Notes under the pieces: generated by a model
What the model was told of the DNA's origin: nothing
Seen by the model: the letters and a program-made list of their open reading frames with translations, nothing else
The model's database searches: none
Shown here: piece by piece, positions 35,276 to 44,706 of the stretch
How the letters are laid out: each line of letters begins with the position of its first letter
Numbering within the stretch: position 1 is the stretch's first letter
Position numbers and translations under genes: made by a program
NCBI GenBank assembly: GCA_002704825.1
Contig: PAIY01000093.1
Location: 1-64,000 of the forward strand
Reading direction: 5' to 3'
DNA: 64,000 bases
Origin: Phycisphaeraceae bacterium
GTDB taxonomy: Bacteria > Planctomycetota > Phycisphaerae > Phycisphaerales > Phycisphaeraceae

Positions 35276-37186
35276 ATGAGAGCGTGCCAATGTAAATCAT
35301 GGTTGATGTATCTGCTGCTGGCCGTGCTTTGCACCATCACCTATTGGCCGGGCATGCGCGGGCCGTTCGTGTTTGATGACACGCAGTGGCAGGAAGCACT
35401 CGAATTCAGAGCCACACCCAATCGTTATTGGCAGACCTTGCTTGATTATCCCGTCACGCCGGACACCGTGCCGTATGGCAGACCGCTGCTCAAAGTTCTG
35501 TTCACCACGCAAGTCTATTTTTTTTACACCAGTGATACAGTTACGGATTTGCCGAATGTCTCTTCTACGGTCAGTCTGTACTGGGCCTATCATGCGGTGA
35601 GTCTGGCTATGCATCTAATCAATGTCGGGTTGGTTTACCTGTTACTGACGCAACTTTTTGGCAAAGATCGCAAAGCTGTGACCTGGTTGATCACCGCGAT
35701 ATGGGCTTTACACCCGATCCAAACCGATGCGGTGTTATACATCTCCCAGCAAAGCGAATTACTCGTCAGCTTTTTTATCCTTGCTACATTGGTCTGCGCA
35801 CTTAAGGGATATCGCAAGTCTGCCGTGTTGCTGTGTGCTTTGGGCATGTTATGCAAGGAGCTGATGGTGGTTACGCCAGTACTGGTTTTGTTTGCAGCAA
35901 GCATGCAATCTCAGAGTACACCGTGGAAACAACTCAAAAAGCATCCCCTGTTTTATGTATCTTTGACGATGACATGCAGCATCGTGGCTGCCTTGATGTT
36001 TCTTTACCCACGTTCAGCGTCAACAGGTAACATCCACGGCTGGGACAACTGGCATTATCTACTGACCCAATCACAGGTGATCTGCTATTACCTGTCGCAA
36101 GTCGTCTGGCCTAACCGTCTGGCGATCGACCCATTCTTTGAACGGGCAGAGTCAATTGCAGATATCTGGCCCTTTGGCGTTGTCATCGTCGGACTTCTCA
36201 TTACAGCAGTGTGGCTGTTGATCAATCGTCATAAACTCGGATTCTGGGGCGTGTGGTTTTTCGTCATTCTTGCACCGACATCCAGTTTCATTCCCATTGT
36301 CACGGAGATCGCTGCGCTCAGGCGGATGTATCTGCCGACCTTGGCTGTGCTGGTGGTTCTCACTTGTTTGCTAGCCATGTTGCTCAAGCGATTCAAAGTT
36401 CAGGTTGCATGCAAGCCTGTCATGATGGTTGCCTGTTTGGTGTTTACGACGGTCACCTGGCAGCACGCACACACTTACCAATCTCAGATCAAACTCTACG
36501 AAGACAACATTGCCAAATTCCCCAATCACAAACGCGCGTTGCGAAACCTGGCGGGTTGGTATTTCAATGATCTAGATTTTGACAAAGCCATAGATGCCTA
36601 TGATCAATTGCTAAGTTTCTGGCCTGATTCACCCAAAGCCCAATACGATCGAATCACAACACTGTTGTTTCTCGGTCGCACTCAACAAGCCATTGCAGAC
36701 CTGCAACAGCTCATCAAGCAACACCCTGAACATGTGCCGTTCTACAACAAGCTTGGGATGGCATACGCGGAGAATCAACAGTTCGATTTGGCGATGGAGC
36801 AGTTCCGATTTGCGGTGAAACTTTCACCGTACAACAGTCTGGCTAAGCTACATATTGGTAATCTGTATCTCCGACAAGACAAAATTGACAAAGCCATTTA
36901 TTGGTTGGAACAATCTGTTTATTTCACATTCAACGAACAACATCAAATCACAACGTCAGGAACAGCAGGTTGGAATCAACTGGGCATTCTCTATGCCAAA
37001 ACCAAGCAATATGAAAAAGCACAGATGGCATTTACCTGTGCAATCCATTCTAAAAGTTGGGAAAGTACGAAAGTTGCAGAGGCTAATCTTAAACGCGTCA
37101 ACGAAATCCTTGGCGTGGAGAATCCTGAGACTTACCAACCCAAACTCAAGCAGTTTCCCGTAAAAGCAACGGTTCTGGAAGATTAA
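35276..37186 (+). CDS. TMTC-like GT-C membrane protein with C-terminal TPR repeats
   Basis: A 636-residue protein. The N-terminal two thirds (about 1-400) has about ten membrane helices, with an acidic pair in the first outer loop (FVFDD, 31-35), [33 protein letters not shown] and MLCKELMVV, the pattern of GT-C glycosyltransferases of the TMTC/PMT type that use lipid-linked sugars. The last 220 residues form about five tetratricopeptide repeats (for example [21 protein letters not shown]). In eukaryotes TMTC proteins mannosylate cadherins; the bacterial role is not known, protein or polymer glycosylation being an inference. Monocistronic after a terminator. Confidence 0.82.
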   Translation: MRACQCKSWLMYLLLAVLCTITYWPGMRGPFVFDDTQWQEALEFRATPNRYWQTLLDYPVTPDTVPYGRPLLKVLFTTQVYFFYTSDTVTDLPNVSSTVSLYWAYHAVSLAMHLINVGLVYLLLTQLFGKDRKAVTWLITAIWALHPIQTDAVLYISQQSELLVSFFILATLVCALKGYRKSAVLLCALGMLCKELMVVTPVLVLFAASMQSQSTPWKQLKKHPLFYVSLTMTCSIVAALMFLYPRSASTGNIHGWDNWHYLLTQSQVICYYLSQVVWPNRLAIDPFFERAESIADIWPFGVVIVGLLITAVWLLINRHKLGFWGVWFFVILAPTSSFIPIVTEIAALRRMYLPTLAVLVVLTCLLAMLLKRFKVQVACKPVMMVACLVFTTVTWQHAHTYQSQIKLYEDNIAKFPNHKRALRNLAGWYFNDLDFDKAIDAYDQLLSFWPDSPKAQYDRITTLLFLGRTQQAIADLQQLIKQHPEHVPFYNKLGMAYAENQQFDLAMEQFRFAVKLSPYNSLAKLHIGNLYLRQDKIDKAIYWLEQSVYFTFNEQHQITTSGTAGWNQLGILYAKTKQYEKAQMAFTCAIHSKSWESTKVAEANLKRVNEILGVENPETYQPKLKQFPVKATVLED

Positions 37187-37253
37187 ACAGATACGTCTGG
37201 ATGCAAGTTCGCTAAACTATGTTTCGGATTTGTTTACCGGCCTGGAACCTGCC

Positions 37254-38021
37254 ATGCACCCAAAGTCACGCGCCTTCACACTCATCGAACTCTTGGTGGT
37301 CATCAGCATCATCGCATTGCTCATCGGCATCCTTCTGCCCGCGCTCTCCAGTGCGCGGAAGCAGGCCAGCAACATTGCCTGTGGCATGGGACTCAAACAA
37401 ATCGGTGTGGCGATCTTTGCATATGGTTCGGATTTTAAAGGACAAATCCCCGTCGGCCCCGACACTATTCACCCCACCATGGGCGAAGCCACCAGCAAAT
37501 ATCTCAACACACTTGATAACCAACTCTGGATCGGCAGCAGTAAGCAATACACATCCATGGGCGTGCTTTATCACGGTTATCTCGAAAACAAGCAGGCGTT
37601 CTTTTGTCCGGCGGATGATGACATCGCTGACGTGCAGGAGGAACTTGCCAAGATCGACACCGGTGATGATGCCTACGGTTCCTACTTCTATCGCTCGTTG
37701 GATGAAGTCATCGGCGACACACGTTTTTCCGCCCAGGCACAAAACAGCATCGGCGAAAAACCATCGGTATTGGCTATGGACCGCCAATCCATATTCCCTT
37801 CGATTCCCGAAGGTTTGAAAACCAATCACAGCAATGACGCATCAAACCTGCTGTTTCGAGATGGCCGTGTGCAGTTGTTTGCAAACAATAACGAACAGAA
37901 CATCTTCGCCGCAGATCAAGCAGACTTTACCGGCTCATTCCCAACGCTACTGGATCAACTCATCCAAAACGCAGATCGCGTCGGCAACGGCGGTTCACCC
38001 GATGATGTGCCTAACCCGTGA
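37254..38021 (+). CDS. Type II pseudopilin-like protein
   Basis: A 255-residue protein with leader MHPKSRA followed by the prepilin helix [18 protein letters not shown] (from about residue 8) and a soluble domain with a DGRVQLF block near the end, as in planctomycete H-X9-DG type proteins. GGAA lies six bases before the ATG at 37254; the in-frame TTG at 37230 is less likely. Close behind the TMTC-like gene and followed by a small unknown gene; no pilus assembly genes are near. Export through a type II secretion or pilus-like route is inferred from the motif. Confidence 0.85.
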   Translation: MHPKSRAFTLIELLVVISIIALLIGILLPALSSARKQASNIACGMGLKQIGVAIFAYGSDFKGQIPVGPDTIHPTMGEATSKYLNTLDNQLWIGSSKQYTSMGVLYHGYLENKQAFFCPADDDIADVQEELAKIDTGDDAYGSYFYRSLDEVIGDTRFSAQAQNSIGEKPSVLAMDRQSIFPSIPEGLKTNHSNDASNLLFRDGRVQLFANNNEQNIFAADQADFTGSFPTLLDQLIQNADRVGNGGSPDDVPNP

Positions 38022-38054
38022 TGCTAAAATATAATGATGGATCAGGATGAGACA

Positions 38055-38375
38055 ATGGCAGACCATATACTTATTGCTGACGCGAATGGTGTCTGGCGTC
38101 GATTTGATCACGGCAATATGTCCGGTATCCATTGGGACGAGATTTTTCGTATCACTGGTTATCGCTTCGATTACCGGATTTCGGTTGTCACAGTGCTTGA
38201 ATTTGATTTTGAGCATGGTGAATATCTTGAGTTACAAAGTGATACACCAGGCTTTGATCAAGTCCTGCTTGCTATCATCAAGCGATTTCAGATTCTCCCA
38301 CAAATGATTGACCAATTAAATGGGATGTCACATGGCGATGAACCCATTGAACTATGGTCAAAAATCAAAGCTTAA
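38055..38375 (+). CDS. Small conserved-looking protein, function unknown
   Basis: A 106-residue soluble protein (MADHILIADANGVWRRF ... IHWDEIFRITGYRFD ... VTVLEFDFEHGEYLELQSDTPGFDQVL). The alternating strands followed by a helix suggest a compact alpha/beta fold; the general style, with conserved Trp, Asp and Phe, recalls immunity-type or regulatory small proteins, but no family is assigned. AGGA lies seven bases before the ATG at 38055; in-frame ATGs at 38034 and 38037 also exist. Thirty-three bases after the pseudopilin-like gene. Confidence 0.6.
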   Translation: MADHILIADANGVWRRFDHGNMSGIHWDEIFRITGYRFDYRISVVTVLEFDFEHGEYLELQSDTPGFDQVLLAIIKRFQILPQMIDQLNGMSHGDEPIELWSKIKA

Positions 38376-38803
38376 CCCTGCAGTTCGCCCGTGTCATACC
38401 GCAGTTGAGTATCAAATGGTTGAAGTCGACCAAGCAATCATCTCCATTTGTATTGATGGTTTGATTGAATCAATTGCCTATGACAGAACCCACGAATTAT
38501 TGAAAATAACAACATAATTGCACAAGACGTCAGCTTGTTGTGAAAAAATTTCAATTGCTTGCAAAGCGTTCAAGAACATTGTTCTCTTTCAGCAAGACTT
38601 CATGCATTTCAGTTGACCTTTCAAGTGTTCTCCTTTTTTATCACCTTGGGCGGACATACAATTTTTTATAGCAATCATGAGTCATTCCTATTTGCATTCT
38701 TGCTGCCAATCACTAATTGACATTGTGATTGCAATGTCTCTGTTGAGATATCGGATCCTCGGGTCGTCCATTGACGCCAAGACAATTAATGTAAGGAAAT
38801 TGT
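38376..38803. other. Gene-free stretch before the third pseudopilin gene
   Basis: 428 bases of AT-rich sequence. A short frame (38416-38517, 33 codons) has no ribosome site and no recognisable product. No structured repeat seen; it presumably holds the promoter of the pseudopilin-like gene. Confidence 0.4.
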
Positions 38804-39640
38804 ATGAGACGCAATGAACTGAACCATCATGCTTTTACTCTCATCGAATTATTGGTTGTGATTTCGATTATTGCATTACTGATTGCGATATTGCTGCCTG
38901 CTCTGTCCAAGGCCCGTGACTCTGCCATACGTATTAAATGCCTTTCAAATACGCGTAGTATTGGGCAGGCGATGCTGTTGGCATCCAATGATCTGAAGCA
39001 GCAGTTGCCGGACCTTGGGAACTGGGATGGTTACTTTGATGATGTGAATAACAAAAAGTCTTCCAAACCCTATCTGATTAATGGCGGCGCCCGTGATTTT
39101 ATGCTCAATTATGGTTTAACCCGGGAAACGTTTTATTGTCCCAACAATACGGCAACCAATAACGACGGATACTGGGGCTCGTCAAACGGTGATACGTTTG
39201 ATCCCAATGTTGCTGACTTTTTGTCCAGCGTTGTGGGATATCAGATCATAGGTGGTCGAAAAGGGTTGCAGCGTGCTGATCTGAACGGTTCAGCCACCAT
39301 CCAGAACGCAAGACATTCATCCTCAAAATGGATTCTCATGCCTGCCAATGGTGTGCAATCCATACGACTGAATATGGAACAGGAAGCTATCTATGACGAA
39401 ATCGTGACGGACATCACACGAACCGACTTGACCGGTGATTTTGATTCGATCTCGGGTCACTTTTCAGGCGTCAATCACAATTCAAATAAACGATATATCA
39501 AAGCTGGCAAAGATGGAACGAACGTCATCATGATTGATGGGTCGGGGAAATGGCGACGTGAAAGTGAAATGGGCATCATTGGCAGTTCAGGACAAGGGCT
39601 CAATCAACTCGACAGTGATTCGAATTATTTATGGTGGTAA
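38804..39640 (+). CDS. Type II pseudopilin-like protein
   Basis: A 278-residue protein with leader [10 protein letters not shown] and the prepilin helix [18 protein letters not shown] (from about residue 11), then a soluble domain ending with the block [15 protein letters not shown]. Like the other two in this window it would be cut by a prepilin peptidase and displayed at the cell envelope. AAGGA lies six to seven bases before the ATG. Convergent with menG; no neighbouring secretion genes. The base composition is more AT-rich than its neighbours. Confidence 0.85.
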   Translation: MRRNELNHHAFTLIELLVVISIIALLIAILLPALSKARDSAIRIKCLSNTRSIGQAMLLASNDLKQQLPDLGNWDGYFDDVNNKKSSKPYLINGGARDFMLNYGLTRETFYCPNNTATNNDGYWGSSNGDTFDPNVADFLSSVVGYQIIGGRKGLQRADLNGSATIQNARHSSSKWILMPANGVQSIRLNMEQEAIYDEIVTDITRTDLTGDFDSISGHFSGVNHNSNKRYIKAGKDGTNVIMIDGSGKWRRESEMGIIGSSGQGLNQLDSDSNYLWW

Positions 39641-39662
39641 GTCATCGTTGTAACTTGTTGGC

Positions 39663-40433
39663 TTATTGCTTGATCCCACGATAGACCAACGCAATCCCGC
39701 AGGTCAGCACCTTCTGGGTAAAGTCAGTAAAGCCGCATCCATCGAACATCTCGCGCATTTGCTCTCGGCCGATGAACGTGTTGACGCTTTGGGGCAGATA
39801 CTTGTAAGCACCGCTCTTGTCTCTGGCGATCCACGTTGCGGTACGGGGCATGATGTGGCGGAAGTAGAAGTTGTAACCAGCCAGCAGCAGCTTGTTGCGA
39901 GGCAGTGAAAACTCAAGAACGATCAATCTCCCACCGGGTTTGAGCACGCGGTAGAACTCGGCCATCGCGACTTCGGGGCGGGCAACATTACGGATGCCAA
40001 AGGCAATACTCACCACATCCATTGAGTTATCCTCAATGGGCAGCTTCATCGCATCACCCTGAAAATAGGTCGGTTTGAGACCTTTGCATTGATCGAGTTT
40101 GTGATTGGCGACCGCAAGCATGTTGTAGGTAAAGTCCACACCTGTGACCGATTTGACCCCGGCATCGGCAAAGGCCATCGACAGATCACCAGTCCCGCAG
40201 GCAACGTCCAACACATCACAGTTGCTGTCAACGTTCGCCATGTTCACGGCAGTGCGACGCCACGCCTGATCACGCCACAGTGAGTGGACGCGGTTGTTCA
40301 GGTCATAGCTGTCGGCGATGGCATTGAACATTGCCTCGACACGTTTGGCTTTGTCGTCGACAAGATGCGGGTTGGACAGGTTGTCCTGCGACCAGGCAGG
40401 TTCACCACTTTGAGTCTGGGGGCGTTGGGTCAT
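39663..40433 (-). CDS. menG: Demethylmenaquinone methyltransferase (MenG/UbiE)
   Basis: A 256-residue SAM-dependent methyltransferase. Motif I is VLDVACGTGDLSMAF (about 74-88); family blocks VDDKAKRVEAMFNAIADSYD near 25, VVSIAFGIRNVARPE near 140 and LIVLEFSLPRNKLL near 170 identify the MenG/UbiE group that finishes menaquinone (or ubiquinone) synthesis. Planctomycetes use menaquinone, so menG is the likely role (family knowledge). Eight bases downstream of the M48 lipoprotein gene, hence co-transcribed with it. Confidence 0.93.
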   Translation of the reverse strand: MTQRPQTQSGEPAWSQDNLSNPHLVDDKAKRVEAMFNAIADSYDLNNRVHSLWRDQAWRRTAVNMANVDSNCDVLDVACGTGDLSMAFADAGVKSVTGVDFTYNMLAVANHKLDQCKGLKPTYFQGDAMKLPIEDNSMDVVSIAFGIRNVARPEVAMAEFYRVLKPGGRLIVLEFSLPRNKLLLAGYNFYFRHIMPRTATWIARDKSGAYKYLPQSVNTFIGREQMREMFDGCGFTDFTQKVLTCGIALVYRGIKQ

Positions 40434-40441
40434 GAGGTTGC

Positions 40442-41431
40442 TTAGTTATCCGATGTGCGGTGATGGGCATGTTGATGACGGCAGAACAAACAATAGTCCG
40501 TCGGATCAAGCTCTGCCACGGTGGTATCCGAGTCAAGCGGTTTGATCATGTTCGCACTGTTCTGGTTATGCTTGGCAGGGGGCAGGGATCTGAGAACGTT
40601 GAGCATGCGGGATTGGTACGACGAAGCATTGAACTTGTACATATCATTGCTTGAACTCATGGCAGCAGGATACTGTTGGGAGATCAGCGAATTGAGTCGT
40701 TCGATACGCGTTTGCGGCAGGGGATGCGTGGAGAGAATTTCCAATTGACCGCCACCGCCACCGGATGCTTCCTTGAGAACCTGCATGACCTGGACTTGCC
40801 CCATGGGGTTGTAGCCGACTTTGGTCATGTAACGGACGCCAAGTTCGTCAGCCTGTGATTCCTGATCACGACCGAACTTGAGCATGTACACGGTACCACC
40901 TGCTGTCGCACCGACACCGAGTACTTTGAGCGTTTGATTGTCGGTCTGATCACCAGCGACGGCTAAGCCGACACCGATGCCTTGAATGATCATAGCCCGG
41001 GTCATTTGCTGACCGATGTGTTGGGCGGTGACGTGACCGATTTCGTGGCCGATGACGCCAGCGAGTTGCGCTTCATTGGTGAGCTTCTCTGCAAGACCGC
41101 GTGAGAGGAAGACTTTGCCACCCGGCAGGGCGAAGGCGTTGAGCACCGAGGAGTCAACAATGGTAAATTCCCATGGCAGGTCGGGACGTTCGCAGACGTT
41201 GACGAGTTTATTGCCCATCTCGGTGACATAGTTACGGACATTGGCTGAGGGAACTTCACCGCCATAGCTTTGGATGAACTGCGGGGCGGCCTGGGCTCCC
41301 ATGGAGATTTCCTGGCTGGTACTGATGGCATTGAGTTGACGTTGGCCGGTGGCAGGATTCACGGAGCATCCGGTTAAGCCCATCATTACCCCCAGGATCA
41401 GCATCACGGCAAGCTTGTGTATCGATTTCAT
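40442..41431 (-). CDS. M48-family metalloprotease lipoprotein
   Basis: A 329-residue periplasmic lipoprotein-type zinc protease. Signal peptide with lipobox GLTGC (Cys22), zinc motif HEIGH at 129-133 in VIGHEIGHVTAQH, and the third ligand Glu in the block ESQADELGVRYM near 190. Related proteins (LoiP, BepA-like) act in envelope quality control. The C-terminal 20 residues are His/Cys-containing (CLFCRHQHAHH) and unusual. GGAG lies seven bases before the ATG at 41431. Operon with menG. Confidence 0.9.
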   Translation of the reverse strand: MKSIHKLAVMLILGVMMGLTGCSVNPATGQRQLNAISTSQEISMGAQAAPQFIQSYGGEVPSANVRNYVTEMGNKLVNVCERPDLPWEFTIVDSSVLNAFALPGGKVFLSRGLAEKLTNEAQLAGVIGHEIGHVTAQHIGQQMTRAMIIQGIGVGLAVAGDQTDNQTLKVLGVGATAGGTVYMLKFGRDQESQADELGVRYMTKVGYNPMGQVQVMQVLKEASGGGGGQLEILSTHPLPQTRIERLNSLISQQYPAAMSSSNDMYKFNASSYQSRMLNVLRSLPPAKHNQNSANMIKPLDSDTTVAELDPTDYCLFCRHQHAHHRTSDN

Positions 41432-41967
41432 ATGGTTTCTCCACTTGATATCCGGTTGATCAATACTGTTCACGCTTCGTCTAAACGCGTTATTCAGCCG
41501 TTACAGTCTACCAATATCATACCACCACGCACGCAACGTCCGAATAACAATCCGATCGTCCGCTTTGCGACAAAGCAAGGCAAGATTATTGGACGCTGTC
41601 GTTTGATGTGGGAAGCAGGAGGGTTATCAGACGTTGGATATTCAGAGCATGGCTCAGACAGGTCAGGAGGGGGATTTATTAGTGGACGTGAATGTTGACG
41701 AGTTGAACAGGCATTGGGGAAAGACTCTGGATAACGCACATCCGTTCAGTGATTATGGGGTTTGTTTATACCAATCGTATGAACTGGTGAAGAATTTCGG
41801 ATTGGGTGTCGATGAAATAGGTGGGAGAAACGCAAACCGGTTGATGCCGGTGCCGAGCGTCGGAAGGCTCGGGCGAATGATTGAAAAAACGGAACTGACT
41901 CATCGACACGGACGGATGGGAAGGTTGCGAAAAGTCCTTGAAACACAGGGCAACGGAGAGATGTGTC
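41432..41967. other. Divergent intergenic stretch, no supported gene
   Basis: 536 bases. A 113-codon frame (41634-41975, plus) has no ribosome site, odd composition and no family-like blocks. No repeat or terminator recognised; promoters for both flanking genes are expected here. Confidence 0.4.
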
Positions 41968-42672
41968 ATGCGTAAAGAAGCCATTATGGAACGGTTCTTC
42001 ACTTCACTAATCAGCGGTAATCGTCCGGCATGCCGCGAACTTGTCGACCAGATGATCGGTGCGGATTTGCCTGCACAGACCATCATGAGCGAATTGTTCT
42101 GGCCTGTGCTTGAGCACATTCAGAACATGTACCGCAACGATCAACTGGCCGCCATTGGTTTTAATTTTGCGACCCGCATGCTTCGGAGCATGGTGGATCA
42201 GATGCAGAAGCGTCTGCCGATGGCCGAACGTCGTGGCTTGTCCGCGATTGTGTTCACCGGCCCCGAAGAGTCCGAAGAAATCGGTGGCCAGATGGTGGCC
42301 GACATGCTCGAAGCCGACGGCTACGATGTGTACTACATCGGGGGTGGCGTGGCCAATGACGAAATCGTCAACAAGGTTGCGGAATTGAATATCGATAAGC
42401 TCGTTGTCTTCGGCGTGGTGCCTTCCACCGTGCCGTTCACCCGCCTGCTCATTGATCACCTGCACGAAATCGGCTCGGCTCCTAAGATTCAGATCTGCGT
42501 CGGTGGCGGTGTCTTTAACCGTGCTGAAGGTCTGGCTGAGGAAATCGGTGCGGACCTGTGGGCTTCCACACCGTTGGAACTGGTTGAGGAAATGGACGCC
42601 AACCCGATGAAACGCATGGACGAAGACCAGCGCACCGTCGGCCGCAAGCGTCGCACGAAGATGGCAGCCTGA
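41968..42672 (+). CDS. B12-binding-fold protein lacking the cobalamin histidine
   Basis: A 234-residue protein with an N-terminal helical part (about 1-85) and a Rossmann-like domain of the cobalamin-binding type (about 88-215): FTGPEESEEIGGQMVADMLEADGYDVYYIGGG, LVVFGVVPSTVPFT and IQICVGGGVFNRAEGLAEEIGADLW. The order matches B12-binding modules, but the DxHxxG motif reads EESEEIG, so the His that ligates cobalt is missing. It may bind a cofactor in another way or act as an apo-sensor (inference). The C-terminus is Arg/Lys-rich (TVGRKRRTK). GGAGAG lies before the ATG at 41968; ended by a terminator at 42745. Confidence 0.75.
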   Translation: MRKEAIMERFFTSLISGNRPACRELVDQMIGADLPAQTIMSELFWPVLEHIQNMYRNDQLAAIGFNFATRMLRSMVDQMQKRLPMAERRGLSAIVFTGPEESEEIGGQMVADMLEADGYDVYYIGGGVANDEIVNKVAELNIDKLVVFGVVPSTVPFTRLLIDHLHEIGSAPKIQICVGGGVFNRAEGLAEEIGADLWASTPLELVEEMDANPMKRMDEDQRTVGRKRRTKMAA

Positions 42673-42744
42673 GATAGAACACAACAGACACACACATCAG
42701 CATCAGTGATCGAAAGAAAAGCGAGACGCAATCGCTTGACCATC

Positions 42745-42780
42745 AACAACCGTCGGCCTTCAAGGTCGTCGGTTGTTTTT
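42745..42780 (+). terminator. Rho-independent terminator
   Basis: A 14-base stem with two mismatches (42745-42758 with 42764-42777; AACAACCG outer part perfect), loop of five, T run. Ends the B12-fold gene. Confidence 0.8.
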
Positions 42781-42984
42781 ACACATAGCCGAGTCATCTT
42801 GACTCGATTCTGCCATCTGGCATGATAATAATCCGTAGGCAGTCCAAACAGTTCTTCCTGTTATTCAGTGTTCGACCACAAGACGAAACCGTCCAAATCT
42901 GATAATCTGTGTCTTTCCATCACCGGCAAGTTGTGTCCGGTTGGCAAAATCAAACACTCGGCCTCAAGCCCACGGAGTTAGCAC

Positions 42985-43359
42985 ATGGCTTCCAAAACCG
43001 ACCGCACCTACCTTGAATCTCACGAATGGCACAAACTTGACGGTGACCTTGTCGTCATCGGTATCTCCCAACATGCTGTCGATGAACTCTCCGACATCAC
43101 ATTCATCGAGTATGCCAAGGAGTCCGGCAGCATCTCCGCAGGCGATTCCTTCGGCGAAATCGAATCCGTCAAAGCCACCAGTGAACTCTACTGCGGCATC
43201 GACGGTGAAGTGGTCCAAGTCAACAACGAATTGGTCGACAGCCCCCAGACCGTCAACGATGATCCCTGGGACGCCGGCTGGATGATCAAAGTCAAGCCTT
43301 CCAATCCGGAACAGGTCAAGAGCCTGCTCTCCGCTGAAGACTACGACGCCAAAAGCTAA
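42985..43359 (+). CDS. gcvH: Glycine cleavage system H protein
   Basis: A 124-residue lipoyl carrier protein. The lipoylation site is K63 in FGEIESVKATSELYCG; the N-terminal block YLESHEWHKLDGDLVVIGISQHAVDELSDI is canonical. It shuttles the aminomethyl group of glycine between the P, T and L proteins. GGAG stands seven bases before the ATG. gcvT, gcvP and lipoate genes are not adjacent. About 300 bases upstream (42673-42984) carry only the preceding terminator. Confidence 0.96.
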   Translation: MASKTDRTYLESHEWHKLDGDLVVIGISQHAVDELSDITFIEYAKESGSISAGDSFGEIESVKATSELYCGIDGEVVQVNNELVDSPQTVNDDPWDAGWMIKVKPSNPEQVKSLLSAEDYDAKS

Positions 43360-43423
43360 CCTCACCCCGGAACACCTGGTAACTTTCAGGACTACCAATC
43401 GGCTTGGTGCGCATATGACTCTC

Positions 43424-43499
43424 AAAGAGCCGCGCACGAAGTAAGCGGTTGCTGATTGTCACTTGATCAAACCGTATGCATACTTCGCGTGCAGCTCTT
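43424..43499. repeat. Inverted repeat hairpin, family with 46864-46949
   Basis: Left arm AAAGAGCCGCGCACGAAGTA... (43424-43450) and an imperfect reverse copy (43470-43499) form a long hairpin with a 19-base loop. The left arm (25 nt) is identical to both arms of the copy at 46864-46949. It lies between gcvH and the amidohydrolase gene. Without a T run it is not a standard terminator. Confidence 0.8.
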
Positions 43500-43577
43500 A
43501 AGTGACGTTTGTCTCAACACATTAACCGGTGTTGGTTGGCTGAGCACTTGTCCCCATCGACGCAATATCCGATAATC

Positions 43578-44639
43578 ATGGGCATGATTGTTGACGTACA
43601 TACACACCTGTGGGAACGCCCCGAGCAACTTGGTGATGGGACCGCCCAGCGACTCAAAGCCATGATGGTGCACGAACCGATCAACGCATCGGGTTGGGCG
43701 TATGACCAGGCGATGAAAGCGGTGGATGCCTCGATCATTCTCGGCTTTGAAAGCCAGTATCTCGGTGCCTCGATCTCCAATGAGCAAATAGCCAACTACG
43801 TCAAGCGTCGCCCCAACAAATACCTGGGCTTTGCGGGCATTGATCCCCTAGCTTCGGATTGGATAGACAAACTCAAGCAAGCGGTTGATCTTGGCTTGGT
43901 CGGCGTGTGTTTCAGTGCTGCGGCTCAGAACTGTCACCCGACGCATACCCGCGCGATGTATCTGTTTGAAAAGTGTGAGGAATTGGGACTCCCCGTGCTG
44001 CATCATCCCGGGACGCACATGGCAACCGCTGCCGTGATGGCCTTCTCTCAGCCGTTCCTGTTTGACGAAATTGGGCGCACGTTCCCCAAACTCAAATTGA
44101 TCTTCTCGCAGCTGGGGCATCCCTGGGTCGACGAAGCGATTCTGCTATTGTCCAAGCATCCGAATTTTTATGCTGATCTCTCGGACATCAGTTCCCGTCC
44201 CTGGCAGTTGTACAACACCTTGCTCACGGCGGTACAGCAGAATGTCACCGACTCACTTTTGCTCGGTAGTGACTTCCCATTCAGTTCGCCCGAGGATGTG
44301 ATTTACAATCTCTACACCGTCAATCACTTCACCAAAGGCACGTCCATGCCAACCATCCCGCGTCATGTGCTTTCGAGCATCATCGAACGCGACACGCTGG
44401 CGGTACTCGGACTCTCGGGCAAAATCCAATTGCCAGAGCGATCGGAAAGAATGCTTGACGAAAGTGATCAAACCAAGCCCGAATCTGAGTCTGAACAGCG
44501 GCAGAAGGCCAAGGTGGTGGTCACTCGCATCCGCGCGTCGGATGAGCCAGACTCAGAAAACCATGACGACCCGGACACCCCCGACGATCCGGATGATCCG
44601 GGAGCACCGGGGGCTGGTCGCCTGGTGGATCGAAATTAA
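43578..44639 (+). CDS. Amidohydrolase family 2 protein (TIM-barrel metal hydrolase)
   Basis: A 353-residue protein of the Amidohydro_2 group (PF04909 type). Metal-site blocks: VDVHTHLW near the start, VLHHPGTHM near 140, SQLGHPWVDEA near 175 and GSDFPFS near 235, with intervening barrel strands. Members are decarboxylases, lactonases or amidases; no specific reaction is inferred. The last 70 residues are disordered and rich in Asp, Pro, Glu (DDPDTPDDPDDPGAP), an unusual addition. ATG at 43578 is chosen as beginning the first strand; the ribosome site is weak. Confidence 0.83.
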   Translation: MGMIVDVHTHLWERPEQLGDGTAQRLKAMMVHEPINASGWAYDQAMKAVDASIILGFESQYLGASISNEQIANYVKRRPNKYLGFAGIDPLASDWIDKLKQAVDLGLVGVCFSAAAQNCHPTHTRAMYLFEKCEELGLPVLHHPGTHMATAAVMAFSQPFLFDEIGRTFPKLKLIFSQLGHPWVDEAILLLSKHPNFYADLSDISSRPWQLYNTLLTAVQQNVTDSLLLGSDFPFSSPEDVIYNLYTVNHFTKGTSMPTIPRHVLSSIIERDTLAVLGLSGKIQLPERSERMLDESDQTKPESESEQRQKAKVVVTRIRASDEPDSENHDDPDTPDDPDDPGAPGAGRLVDRN

Positions 44640-44706
44640 GTAGACTCTTACGCACTTGTTAACACTTTGAATTGTGATTGATTTTCCAACGTACAGGATA
44701 CGACGC

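Noticed and set aside
38416-38517. Possible remnant of a small gene after the unknown protein at 38055
   Set aside because: Only 33 codons, no start signal and no match to a known family.
41634-41975. 113-codon frame upstream of the B12-fold gene
   Set aside because: No ribosome site, no recognisable blocks, overlaps the start region of the better supported gene.
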